Assembly: GCA_046304235.1 (NCBI GenBank)
Contig: JBKCEW010000132.1
Coordinates: 1-6,974, forward strand
Direction of reading: 5' to 3'
Origin: CANHVK01 sp046304235
Lineage (GTDB): Bacteria > Bacteroidota > Bacteroidia > Flavobacteriales_D > Crocinitomicaceae
DNA length: 6,974 nucleotides
Positions within the stretch are counted from its first letter, which is position 1. The number at the start of each line of letters is the position of its first letter. The notes beneath the pieces are model-generated. The model saw only the letters and a program-made list of their open reading frames with translations. It was not told the DNA's origin and did no database searches. The translations under genes and the position numbers were made by a program. This document shows, piece after piece, positions 1-6,974 of this stretch.

Positions 1-2060
1 TTATCAACTTTTTCAACAGGTGTTGCAAACCCTAATTCTTCATCATATTCGAAATTTACTATTCTGTTAATACCATTTTTAATATCACATCTAGCAACTA
101 AAGCAGCTTTATCTGTATTTTCTAATTCATCTACTTTAACATCCTTAGATTTAAGTTGATATATTAAATAACCTTCAAATCTATATTTCTTATCAAGGTA
201 TTGAGGATCAATATTATTATCTTCCTCTTCATATAATTCTTTATAATTATTAGAAGTCTTAGGATTTGATAAAGTTAAAACAAGAGATTTATCTAATTCT
301 TGTATATCTAATTTAGGGGCACTTGGTGGCTCAAGAATTTTAAAACAATTATCAAATAAATTTTGAGCCTTTGTATCTGCTCGTTTTAAAGCTGCAACAG
401 AACCATCACCTTCACTACTTCTAGCCCAGACAATACCTACAGTGATATTATTTACAGCACCAGGACGAAGAGTAAAAGGACCGGCTGATTGAACAAAACG
501 TCTATCACCTGGAGTATTACTACTAGATTTTTCATCCCAATTTTTAGAGCCAGGATTAACTCCTGCTGTAGACCAATTTAATGTATCAGAATCACCTGGA
601 AACATATGGTCAGAAATAATATTAGTAGCGCCTTTACTTCCTGGAAAACCAGTTCCACCATATACCATATTATCTCCAAACTTCCATTTACCACTCATAT
701 AATTGTAATACTGAGGAGCAAAGTCAGGATCTGAAACATTGTTAGCTGCACCACCAGTATAATATGTAAAACGTTTCATACCATAGCGCTCATTATCTAT
801 AATACCGTCACCATAACCAATACCAAGTCCGTTGTATACGATACCATTGTCTTCAATCGCCTGAGCAACTGTAGGTATTATCCATTTTTTGTTTTCAAAT
901 TTAGGTCCTACATTGTCCTTACCATCAGCATCTTGATATGGGCCTTCAAAAAAGTCAATACCAACTGCAGGTGGATTTAATCCATATCCTTTCTGATTTC
1001 TGTAATCTTCATCATTTGGATCTCCATTATAACAAAAACCAAGTCCTCTAGTAACATCACATCCAACAAAATCATCAGGAGCACCACCTAAATCACTATC
1101 AACATATTGAGCAAAATAAGTTTTATAAAGAGTTTGTGTTCCACGATTAATCATTTCATAATTATAGAAAGTCATTTTGTTTACTTCATCAGATGTTGCA
1201 AATGCAAATGCCTGAGCACGAACTTCCATTCCGATTGGTTCACCATTCGTTTCAGTATGTATATTACCTTTATCATTAAATACCCACCAATGAGTTTCAT
1301 CTCCGAAAAGTGAGATACGACGATCAGATCCACACTTAATATCGTCTCTTCCTAAAATATCATCATACCAAGGATAATCACCTTTCAATGGATCATATTT
1401 ACCGTCATTATCAACGTCTTTAAAAGGAGCTAAATAATAATCTTGAAAAAGTGAAACATCACCATGTGCAGGCCATGCATAAATTCTATTTAAAACTTCA
1501 TTAGAAGGTGAAACACAATTTGATTCATTTTTTGCTTTACATTCAAACCAAGTAATAAATTGTACTACCTCTGATTTTCGAATTGTAAAAAATCTATCAA
1601 AAGCTTTACATGTTTCAGCTGAAACGTTTCCATCTCCATATCCACGAATAGCTCCATCATCAACAGGCTTTGAAGGGTCATAATCACCAGCAAATCCATC
1701 TTTAGTTGATAGTGGACCAGTCCAAAAATCATTACCTGAATTTCTAAATTTTTGAGCCGCTATTTTTAACTGATTATTAACATCAACACCACCCATCCAT
1801 AGAGACGCTGCATAAATAGCAGTAGAACCAGAACCAGCAGGAACTTCATAAGCACTCTTACCGTTTGCTCGATCAAGGAACATCAATCCTGCTGGCTCCA
1901 TTAAAGCAGAAACATCATTGTATTGAAACTGTAGCCTAGTGTTACTTGGTGCACAACTTGCTTTCAATACTTTATTTTGATTTACAACAGGTTTATCGTA
2001 GCTATACGAAAACCCGAAAACATAAACTAAAAATGATAAACTCAATAATAAATACTTCAT
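1..2060 (-). CDS. Large secreted protein, probable T9SS cargo, partner of the TonB-dependent receptor (3' end cut off)
   Basis: The frame is open from an ATG at 2060 down to base 1 (686 codons, two bases over) with no stop in the window. Residues 1-20 (MKYLLLSLSFLVYVFGFSYS) look like a Sec signal peptide, so the protein should be exported. I recognise, from memory of the family, a Bacteroidota secreted-protein type often annotated as having a type A T9SS sorting domain. Signatures are SLWMGGVDVNNQLKIAAQ near residues 86-103 followed by DFWTGPL (111-117), an acidic DVDNDGKYD loop (215-223) resembling a calcium-binding loop, and DRRFVQSAGPFTLRPGAVN (519-537) leading into GIVWAR (542-547). From about residue 575 the sequence (PKLDIQELDKSLVLTLSNP) looks like the start of a beta-rich, Ig/FnIII-like module. 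The T9SS sorting domain itself would lie beyond the window and is inferred. The gene begins 22 bases after the receptor stop, so the two are probably co-transcribed. No enzymatic motif was recognised and the function is unknown. Confidence 0.85.
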   Translation of the reverse strand, partial: MKYLLLSLSFLVYVFGFSYSYDKPVVNQNKVLKASCAPSNTRLQFQYNDVSALMEPAGLMFLDRANGKSAYEVPAGSGSTAIYAASLWMGGVDVNNQLKIAAQKFRNSGNDFWTGPLSTKDGFAGDYDPSKPVDDGAIRGYGDGNVSAETCKAFDRFFTIRKSEVVQFITWFECKAKNESNCVSPSNEVLNRIYAWPAHGDVSLFQDYYLAPFKDVDNDGKYDPLKGDYPWYDDILGRDDIKCGSDRRISLFGDETHWWVFNDKGNIHTETNGEPIGMEVRAQAFAFATSDEVNKMTFYNYEMINRGTQTLYKTYFAQYVDSDLGGAPDDFVGCDVTRGLGFCYNGDPNDEDYRNQKGYGLNPPAVGIDFFEGPYQDADGKDNVGPKFENKKWIIPTVAQAIEDNGIVYNGLGIGYGDGIIDNERYGMKRFTYYTGGAANNVSDPDFAPQYYNYMSGKWKFGDNMVYGGTGFPGSKGATNIISDHMFPGDSDTLNWSTAGVNPGSKNWDEKSSSNTPGDRRFVQSAGPFTLRPGAVNNITVGIVWARSSEGDGSVAALKRADTKAQNLFDNCFKILEPPSAPKLDIQELDKSLVLTLSNPKTSNNYKELYEEEDNNIDPQYLDKKYRFEGYLIYQLKSKDVKVDELENTDKAALVARCDIKNGINRIVNFEYDEELGFATPVEKVD

Positions 2061-2082
2061 AACTAACTATTTTGTATATTAT
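2061..2082 (-). other. Short intergenic spacer within the receptor/secreted-protein operon
   Basis: These 22 bases separate the receptor stop codon from the ATG of the next minus-strand gene. The spacer is A/T-rich, has no Shine-Dalgarno-like GGAGG and no hairpin with a T-run. It is too short for a normal independent promoter. It therefore supports co-transcription, with an A/T-rich leader for translation start as is usual in Bacteroidota. Confidence 0.6.
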
Positions 2083-5000
2083 TTAAAAATCAACTCTAAT
2101 ACCAAATCTTAAAGTCCTTGGCGCACTTAAATTACCAGGATTTTGGATGGCTAAAGTGTAATAATCAATGTAAGATTGTACATTTAACTGATTCTGAATA
2201 GCATTTTGATTTTCAGCAGCAGCTAAGAAACCATCATCCTTCCAGCTTCCAGTACCAGGATAAACACCTAATATATTTAATTGATTAAATAAATTTGTTG
2301 CACGTAAGTATACATTTATATTTAATCTAGTAGGCTCCTCGTTTTCAGATTTTTTAATCTCTTTAACAAAATTTCTATCTAAAACTAAATCTAATCTATA
2401 AGTCCATGGCAATCTAGAACCATTCACTGTACCTGTCATACCAACATACTGTGTTGTTGCTGGTCCGCCCTGAGCAGTATATGGTGAACCCGAATAGATA
2501 TTAGTAGTTATATTTAAGCCAGTATTTTTAAGTAACTCAAATTTTCCAATCATTGGTCCCTCATACTTCTTGCCTGGTTTTACATCATATCTATAATCAG
2601 CAACAATATTCAACTGATGTCTGATATCATAACTGTATGGGAAAATATATCTAAAGTTATAACCAATACTGGTAACATTTTGGGTGATGGCAGAGTTAGC
2701 ACCAGTACCTTCCGCAAACTGCAAGGTATAATTCGCTGTCATTCTTAAGTTATTAACCCTTCTTAAATCATAAGAAAGTGTCAAACCTTTCACAGTTCCA
2801 AAGTCGATATTACCATACGTAGAATATGAACTTGGGTAAGCATCAATAATTCGAACTAATTGAATATCATTTCTCTGTTCTCTATAAAAACCAGCAATCT
2901 TAAGCGCTGAATTTTCAGACAACTCTTGTTGGAAACCTACTTCGTAGTCAATAGTTTGTTTAGGTTTTAACCCTGGATTACTGATAGTTGGAGTTGATGT
3001 AGAAGATAAAAATTGATAATCAGTTGGATCAAATCTTGTAATACTGTTGTTAGGTCTAATAGTTAATATGTCATAGTGAGCCGTAAATGCTGCTTTTTCT
3101 GCAATAGGGAAAGAGAAAGCCAAACGAGGCATAACATTTACCTGAGGTGTATAGTTCTGGAATGCATCAGATTTAATGTTATTTTTTTCCTTGTCTGTAG
3201 GATCTAATAACCAAGGAGTAATCCCTCCTGGACCTCTCACTTCACTTGACTTTTCTGTTGGATTTCCATTTGCTGTATACCATTGAGCACCTGATCTAAA
3301 TCCATTAATTTGAGTTGGATTATTTAAATCATCAACATAAACAATCGAATTATCAGAAACAGAATTTGGTACAACAGCCCAGGAATATGTCTGTGGATTT
3401 TCTTTAATTAAGCTTCTTACTTCACCAGCAGTTCTAGCTTGGTATAGTAGGTATGGATCCTTTAAAACAGGTTGGTTTGCATCAAAAACATCAACACGAA
3501 CACCAACATTAAAGACTAAATTGTTAACAGCAAATTTATCCATAATATAACCTGCAACGTAAATAGGTTGATAAGCACCAACAAATCGTTTGTAATTATT
3601 ATTCTTATCAAAAGCAGTAAAATAATCCTGGATAGAAGTATTACCAGAAACTTTATTTCCAGCTATATCATAACCATAATATGCAATGTATGAATTACCA
3701 TTGTTTAATAATTCATCTTGAGAGAACATGTCAACTGATAATAATGAAGGATTTAAACTTAATACATCAACAAAAGAGCTATTAGCTCCACCACCAGCTA
3801 AATTTAATTTTCTTCTTAAATTATAGTCAAAAAAGGATTGTACATCTAGATTTTTTTCACCACCAAATACACCATTATTAGTTGCTGCATAAGATGCATT
3901 AATAGGTTTGTATGTAATTTTATTTATTCCATTTGTTACCTCAACACTTTCAATCTCGGTTCCAACAGGATTAACATGCGCATTTGCTTTAAGTCTTGCT
4001 AGAGTCCACAATGAAATAGGATTTACAGACCAGCTTCTATCCCATCTTTTTTCATATTCAAAACCAATAGTTAGTGCGTGCTCACCAATAATTGCATTAC
4101 CAGAACCTGTTACTCTGAATTGTTCTAAACCTGTTTTACTCATAGAAGTGTATGGAGTTCCAAGATTGCCCCATAAACCATAAACACCTTGAGGAAGAGT
4201 ACCATTAATCAAAGCATTCCCCTGTTGTATTTGAGTAATATTTTCAAAATGTCCTTGAGGCTGACCCTTGTACATATTATAATATTGAATAGTAGTTGCG
4301 GCAAGTTCCATGTTATTTGGGTTTGGTACAAAATCAACTGAAACATCTCTGTAACCATTCAGAAAAGCAGTAGAGTTAGCCAAATTATAAGCATATGTAG
4401 GCACACGATTCGTAGTAAATGTACCAACATGTCCATAACTAAAAGCATCAAACATATATCTTCCATCATAAGTCTCACCACCACTATTAGAATAATCAAC
4501 CATTAAATTATATCCAGCAGACTGAATTAAAGGACGAACACTATCTTTAGACTCTTTAGCACTGAAGTATTGAGAAAGCCTTACATAGGTATTAATTGAT
4601 CTACTCTTAAAGTCTCCATTATTTGTAAAATTTAATAGAGAAGAGTTTCTTGAATATGCTTTTCCATATGAATAAGAAAAGTTACCACCGAAAACTAAAT
4701 TCATATTCTTCGGTAACTTAACTGAGATTTTAGCTGTACCAGACAATGCTGCTGAACTAGCATTCATTCTCCATGGATTTTGCTCGAAATCATCTTTGTT
4801 TAAGAAAAAAGCGTTACTGATTGGAACTTGACCGTCAGGTCTTATTTGGAGCGGATTTTCTAATAAAAATTCTCTAACATCTTTTTTAACTCTATAAGCA
4901 CCTCCATAAGCAATTGGGGAATTATCTAATTGATTAGTATAATTAGCTGTTAACATGAATCCCAAAATTGGAGAGGTTTTTTTTCCAGTAGAATCTTTTC

Positions 5001-5832
5001 TCATCCAAAGCGGACCAGAAAGTAAACCCTCAAATAGGTTGTACCCGTATTTATCTAACCCAAAAACTTTTCCATCATAACCATGTGGATCTTTACCTTT
5101 CACATAAAAACCAGAAGTTTGAATTTCAGCTCCACCAAAATAATAAGCTGTGGGTCCTTTAGTAGTAATTGATATTACACCTCCAACTGCATCACCATAA
5201 TTTGCAGGAACACCACCTGTAATAACAGAAATCTCTTGCATAGCGCCTTTAGGTAGATTAGGCGTTGCCCTAACCTTTACACCATCCATCATTATCAAGT
5301 TCCCATCTGTTGAACTACCTTTAATATTAACTCCACTACCTCCTTCTTGTTTTGTAACAGCAGCAGATTGAGCAACAACATCTTCTGGGTTACGTGTCCC
5401 CATATTCTCCATATCCTCAGCAGTATACGAAGTAATACTTGGTCCAGATGGATTAATCAATGGTGGTTTCTTTTTGATGACTACGGTTTGAGTCTTCTTA
5501 GGCCCTACTTTAATCTCACCTAAAAAAACAACTCCTTCGGATTTAACAACAATATCAGTAAGATTCACTTTAGGATAAGTTGCATAACCTACAATAATTT
5601 CATACTTACCAGCTGATAAGTTATCAAAACGAAACTGTCCTTTATCCTGAGTTTTACGCTTCCCTTTTTCGTTACCATTTTGCTTTAAAACAACAATAGC
5701 ACCATATATAGGAGCATTTCCTTTGGATTCATCTACAACAACTCCTTTAATAATACCAGAACCGTCTTGAGAAAAGGCGGTACCCACAGTTAGGAATATA
5801 CCTAAAACAATTAAATTAAATTTCTTCAGCAT
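2083..5832 (-). CDS. TonB-dependent outer-membrane receptor with N-terminal carboxypeptidase-regulatory-like domain
   Basis: This complete 1249-residue protein is an energised outer-membrane importer driven by TonB-ExbBD. Residues 1-21 form a signal peptide (hydrophobic core, cleavage likely after AFS before QDGSG). Residues about 27-108 form a carboxypeptidase D regulatory-like beta-sandwich (IIKGVVVDESKG, then DKGQFRFDNLSAGKYEIIVGY). TQTVVIKKKPPLI at 114-126 may include the TonB box. The plug domain covers about 129-226, with GVNIKGSS (167-174), MMDGVKVR (181-188) and the typical end VITGGVPANYGDAVGGVISITTKG (203-226). The remaining thousand residues are beta-barrel, rich in alternating aromatic strands and ending in GIRVDF with the terminal Phe expected of outer-membrane proteins. 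The plug resembles a non-SusC Bacteroidota receptor family, and no SusD-like gene follows. Instead a large secreted protein gene starts 22 bases downstream. The substrate cannot be deduced. The start at 5832 is the one that gives an intact signal peptide. Confidence 0.95.
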   Translation of the reverse strand: MLKKFNLIVLGIFLTVGTAFSQDGSGIIKGVVVDESKGNAPIYGAIVVLKQNGNEKGKRKTQDKGQFRFDNLSAGKYEIIVGYATYPKVNLTDIVVKSEGVVFLGEIKVGPKKTQTVVIKKKPPLINPSGPSITSYTAEDMENMGTRNPEDVVAQSAAVTKQEGGSGVNIKGSSTDGNLIMMDGVKVRATPNLPKGAMQEISVITGGVPANYGDAVGGVISITTKGPTAYYFGGAEIQTSGFYVKGKDPHGYDGKVFGLDKYGYNLFEGLLSGPLWMRKDSTGKKTSPILGFMLTANYTNQLDNSPIAYGGAYRVKKDVREFLLENPLQIRPDGQVPISNAFFLNKDDFEQNPWRMNASSAALSGTAKISVKLPKNMNLVFGGNFSYSYGKAYSRNSSLLNFTNNGDFKSRSINTYVRLSQYFSAKESKDSVRPLIQSAGYNLMVDYSNSGGETYDGRYMFDAFSYGHVGTFTTNRVPTYAYNLANSTAFLNGYRDVSVDFVPNPNNMELAATTIQYYNMYKGQPQGHFENITQIQQGNALINGTLPQGVYGLWGNLGTPYTSMSKTGLEQFRVTGSGNAIIGEHALTIGFEYEKRWDRSWSVNPISLWTLARLKANAHVNPVGTEIESVEVTNGINKITYKPINASYAATNNGVFGGEKNLDVQSFFDYNLRRKLNLAGGGANSSFVDVLSLNPSLLSVDMFSQDELLNNGNSYIAYYGYDIAGNKVSGNTSIQDYFTAFDKNNNYKRFVGAYQPIYVAGYIMDKFAVNNLVFNVGVRVDVFDANQPVLKDPYLLYQARTAGEVRSLIKENPQTYSWAVVPNSVSDNSIVYVDDLNNPTQINGFRSGAQWYTANGNPTEKSSEVRGPGGITPWLLDPTDKEKNNIKSDAFQNYTPQVNVMPRLAFSFPIAEKAAFTAHYDILTIRPNNSITRFDPTDYQFLSSTSTPTISNPGLKPKQTIDYEVGFQQELSENSALKIAGFYREQRNDIQLVRIIDAYPSSYSTYGNIDFGTVKGLTLSYDLRRVNNLRMTANYTLQFAEGTGANSAITQNVTSIGYNFRYIFPYSYDIRHQLNIVADYRYDVKPGKKYEGPMIGKFELLKNTGLNITTNIYSGSPYTAQGGPATTQYVGMTGTVNGSRLPWTYRLDLVLDRNFVKEIKKSENEEPTRLNINVYLRATNLFNQLNILGVYPGTGSWKDDGFLAAAENQNAIQNQLNVQSYIDYYTLAIQNPGNLSAPRTLRFGIRVDF

Positions 5833-5884
5833 AATATTTAATTATAATTCAATACAAAGTCTACTAAGGACTAAGTAAGTTTGT

Positions 5885-5914
5885 AAAATTATATAATTTT
5901 AACTAAATGTTAAA
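5885..5914. repeat. Perfect palindrome AAAATTATATAATTTT overlapping inverted repeat TTTAAC-n5-GTTAAA
   Basis: Bases 5885-5900 read AAAATTATATAATTTT, a perfect 16-base palindrome. Bases 5898-5914 read TTTAAC, TAAAT, GTTAAA, a 6-base inverted repeat around five bases. The two overlap by three bases and lie about 50-80 bases upstream of the receptor start. Such dyads are typical of dimeric regulator operators, but low-complexity A/T sequence produces them by chance as well, so an operator role is only inferred. Confidence 0.4.
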
Positions 5915-5955
5915 GGATTTTATTAAAAATAGCAAAAAGTATATTTTTAAATCCT
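5914..5955. repeat. Imperfect inverted repeat (14 paired bases, 4-base bulge, 10-base loop)
   Basis: The left arm is AGGATTT (5914-5920) then AAAAATA (5925-5931), interrupted by the bulge TATT. The right arm is TATTTTT (5942-5948) followed directly by AAATCCT (5949-5955). The loop is 5932-5941. The GG/CC at the outer ends is the least likely part to arise from A/T bias. It sits between divergent starts, so it is not a terminator for either annotated gene unless transcription runs through from an upstream start. It could be an operator or an RNA hairpin in a leader. Confidence 0.4.
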
Positions 5956-5975
5956 CATATTATAAACAAAGACAG

Positions 5976-5983
5976 TAAGTTTG
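5976..5983 (+). promoter_or_regulatory. Candidate -7 promoter box for the phosphopantetheinyl transferase operon
   Basis: TAAGTTTG matches the Bacteroidota -7 consensus TAnnTTTG and lies 23 bases before the ATG at 6007. Transcription would start near 5990 with a short leader, as is common in this phylum. No convincing TTTG or TTG element is seen about 20 bases upstream, so the call rests on the -7 box and position alone. The same octamer at 5876-5883 could be a second, more distal promoter. Confidence 0.4.
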
Positions 5984-6006
5984 TCAAAAAATCACAATAT
6001 TAAATA

Positions 6007-6618
6007 ATGATAAACTATCAGATTTATAACATAAGAGATTCAATCATTTTACATACTAAACTTATTAATGAAAATGATTTTAAAAAATATTGTATTCAAT
6101 TAAGTACAGATGATTTAAATTTATTTTTTCAAATTCAAAGCATACAGAGAAAAAAAGAATTCATTACTACAAGAATATTACTTCAACAATATTTTAATCT
6201 GAATATTATTTTAAGTTATGAGAATAAAAAACCTAAATTAAAAAACTCAACTTTCATTTCATTAAGTCATAAAGATGAAGAATTAATAATTGGAATTAAC
6301 GATATTACACCAATTGGTGTAGATATTGAAAAAATTAGCAATAAAATATCAAAAATTAAGCATAAATTCTGCGATGCAAAAGAATTATTTGAATTAAATA
6401 ATATTGATTCAAATGAGATATTAACAATGTATTGGTGCGCAAAAGAAGCAACATACAAATGTTTAACTAATCAAACGAACATTTACCTTAAAGATATTAC
6501 TGTTAAATTAAAAACTAAAGCAATTGGTCAGAGTGAAAATTCAGATCTTAAATATCGATTAGACTTTTTGAAAATAAACGAACAATTTGTTATATGTCAT
6601 GCCCAAAAACAAAGATAA
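6007..6618 (+). CDS. Sfp-type 4'-phosphopantetheinyl transferase superfamily protein
   Basis: This 203-residue cytoplasmic enzyme is predicted to move the 4'-phosphopantetheine arm of coenzyme A onto a conserved serine of a carrier protein, turning apo-ACP into holo-ACP for fatty-acid or related synthesis. The family motifs occur in order: an Arg/Lys-rich stretch RKKEFITTRILLQ (48-60) matching the N-terminal coenzyme A-binding region, ISLSH (84-88), GVDIEKI (104-110) with the metal-binding acids D106 and E108, and WCAKEATYK (143-151) with catalytic/metal E147. The length is at the short end of the usual Sfp-like range. Which carrier protein it serves cannot be told; no carrier or synthase gene is visible. 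The ATG at 6007 is the first start in the frame after the intergenic region and gives the expected distance to the motifs. The end overlaps the next gene by 20 bases, implying co-transcription. Composition is heavily Lys/Asn/Ile, consistent with A/T-rich codons. Confidence 0.9.
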   Translation: MINYQIYNIRDSIILHTKLINENDFKKYCIQLSTDDLNLFFQIQSIQRKKEFITTRILLQQYFNLNIILSYENKKPKLKNSTFISLSHKDEELIIGINDITPIGVDIEKISNKISKIKHKFCDAKELFELNNIDSNEILTMYWCAKEATYKCLTNQTNIYLKDITVKLKTKAIGQSENSDLKYRLDFLKINEQFVICHAQKQR

Positions 6619-6974
6619 AATAACATTATATGATAAAATCAATTCATGCAAAGGTGAAATTGCCGTTTTGATCGACCCAGAAAAAACATTTGGTAGTACT
6701 GAAATTGAAATGCTTGTTAATAAAATTAACGAAAGTTTTATTTCCTTCATTTTTATTGGTGGGAGCACATTAAAAAAAATAAATTTAGATCCAATCATCA
6801 AAAAAATTAAAAAGATTAGCTCTTTACCAATTATCATTTTCCCAGGGAATCACACTCAGATTTCATCTTACGCTGATGGTGTTTTCTATTTAAGCCTTTT
6901 AACATCTAGAAATCCTCAATTTTTAATAGAAGAACAAATTAAAAGCACATCTAAAATTATTAAAAGTAATATTG
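6599..6974 (+). CDS. Geranylgeranylglyceryl/heptaprenylglyceryl phosphate synthase family (3' end cut off)
   Basis: The frame is open from ATG 6599 to the right edge, giving 125 residues, roughly the first half of a family protein. Members are TIM-barrel prenyltransferases that join a polyprenyl diphosphate to sn-glycerol-1-phosphate, the first ether-bond step of archaeal-type lipids, and also occur in Bacteroidota. Visible motifs are VLIDPEK (23-29) with D26 for magnesium, FIGGST (52-57) where S56 is the second metal ligand in family annotation, IIIFPGNHTQIS (78-89), and ADGVFYLSLLTSRNP (92-106), which binds the substrate phosphate and lines the prenyl groove. The C-terminal glycine-rich phosphate loops lie outside the window. 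Prenyl chain length (C20 or C35) cannot be decided from this half; geranylgeranyl is more likely because characterised Bacteroidota enzymes of this type use C20. An upstream in-frame TTG at 6587 is a less likely start. The start overlaps the transferase gene, suggesting translational coupling. Confidence 0.9.
   Translation, partial: MPKNKDKITLYDKINSCKGEIAVLIDPEKTFGSTEIEMLVNKINESFISFIFIGGSTLKKINLDPIIKKIKKISSLPIIIFPGNHTQISSYADGVFYLSLLTSRNPQFLIEEQIKSTSKIIKSNI

Larger units (their letters stand above)
5874..5984 (+). repeat. Two direct copies of AGTAAGTTTGT exactly 100 bases apart
   Basis: The identical 11-mer AGTAAGTTTGT occurs at 5874-5884 and 5974-5984. The similarity extends outward: each copy is preceded by GAC (5869-5871 with two extra bases, and 5971-5973 directly) and followed within one base by a run of A (TAAAA versus CAAAAA). 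Each copy contains TAAGTTTG, an exact match to the TAnnTTTG -7 box of the Bacteroidota housekeeping sigma factor. The pair could be two promoters, a duplicated regulator site, or a coincidence in A/T-rich sequence. Confidence 0.5.
5833..6006. promoter_or_regulatory. Divergent intergenic promoter region
   Basis: These 174 bases separate the divergent starts of the receptor (minus) and the phosphopantetheinyl transferase (plus), so both promoters should lie here. The region is very A/T-rich. It contains two copies of AGTAAGTTTGT 100 bases apart and a run of inverted repeats at 5885-5955, listed separately. For the minus strand the nearest approach to the Bacteroidota -7 box is TAGACTTTG (complement of 5855-5863), which has one extra base between TA and TTTG and would leave only a short leader. 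No clear -33 TTTG element was found at the right spacing for either direction. Neither start codon has a Shine-Dalgarno sequence, and both are preceded by an A/T-rich TAAATA-like leader. Confidence 0.55.

Noticed and set aside
1..3. TTA at the left edge could be the stop codon (TAA on the minus strand) of the secreted-protein gene
   Set aside because: Counting codons from the ATG at 2060, the last full codon occupies 5-3 (GAT) and two bases remain. The TAA is out of frame, so the gene continues beyond the window.
1107..1313. Plus-strand open frame of 68 codons
   Set aside because: It lies wholly antisense to the secreted-protein gene, has no recognisable motif and a composition typical of a shadow frame.
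3908..4183. Plus-strand open frame of 91 codons
   Set aside because: It is antisense to the barrel region of the receptor, with no family resemblance; the receptor reading is unambiguous.
4977..4984. Run of eight T (eight A in the receptor mRNA) as a possible phase-variation or slippage site
   Set aside because: It encodes an ordinary Gly-Lys-Lys-Thr in an intact frame, and such runs are expected in an A/T-rich genome (another of eight A lies at 6772-6779).
5914..5955. Bulged inverted repeat read as a transcription terminator
   Set aside because: It sits between divergent gene starts, with no gene ending nearby, and the stem is mostly A-T pairs without a strong G/C core.
6267..6458. Minus-strand open frame of 63 codons
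   Set aside because: It is antisense to the motif-bearing core of the phosphopantetheinyl transferase.
6559..6837. Minus-strand open frame of 92 codons, hydrophobic and membrane-like
   Set aside because: It is antisense to the lipid synthase gene and the transferase end. The hydrophobicity comes from the complement of Lys/Asn-rich A/T codons and not from a real membrane protein.

Overview
The window is an AT-rich stretch of a Bacteroidota genome, most likely Flavobacteriia-like. Three things support this: a TonB-dependent outer-membrane receptor with an N-terminal carboxypeptidase-regulatory-like domain, a paired large secreted protein of a family common in bacteria with the type IX secretion system (T9SS), and a bacterial geranylgeranylglyceryl-phosphate synthase gene directly after a phosphopantetheinyl transferase gene. 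Translation starts lack Shine-Dalgarno sequences and have A/T-rich leaders, which also fits Bacteroidota. The genus cannot be fixed from the sequence alone.

The left 5.8 kb is a minus-strand pair. The receptor gene (5832 to 2083, 1249 codons, complete) is followed after 22 bases by a second gene that starts at 2060 and stays open to base 1 (686 codons, 3' end outside the window). The pair looks like one transcription unit encoding an outer-membrane gated channel and an exported partner. The substrate is unknown. No SusD-like gene is visible, so this is not a standard Sus-type glycan locus as far as the window shows.

The right 1 kb is a divergent plus-strand pair: a Sfp-type 4'-phosphopantetheinyl transferase (6007 to 6618), and a geranylgeranylglyceryl/heptaprenylglyceryl phosphate synthase whose start lies inside the end of the transferase gene (6599, 20-base overlap) and which runs off the right edge. 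The first activates carrier proteins. The second makes the first ether-lipid intermediate on glycerol-1-phosphate.

The 174-base divergent intergenic region (5833 to 6006) is the only sizeable non-coding stretch. It holds two copies of an 11-base repeat exactly 100 bases apart, each containing a TAnnTTTG Bacteroidota-type -7 box on the plus strand, plus three consecutive inverted repeats. I see no tRNA, rRNA, CRISPR array, insertion sequence or obvious terminator. Nothing here clearly amounts to a new system. The least understood parts are the receptor/secreted-protein pair and the structured divergent promoter region.
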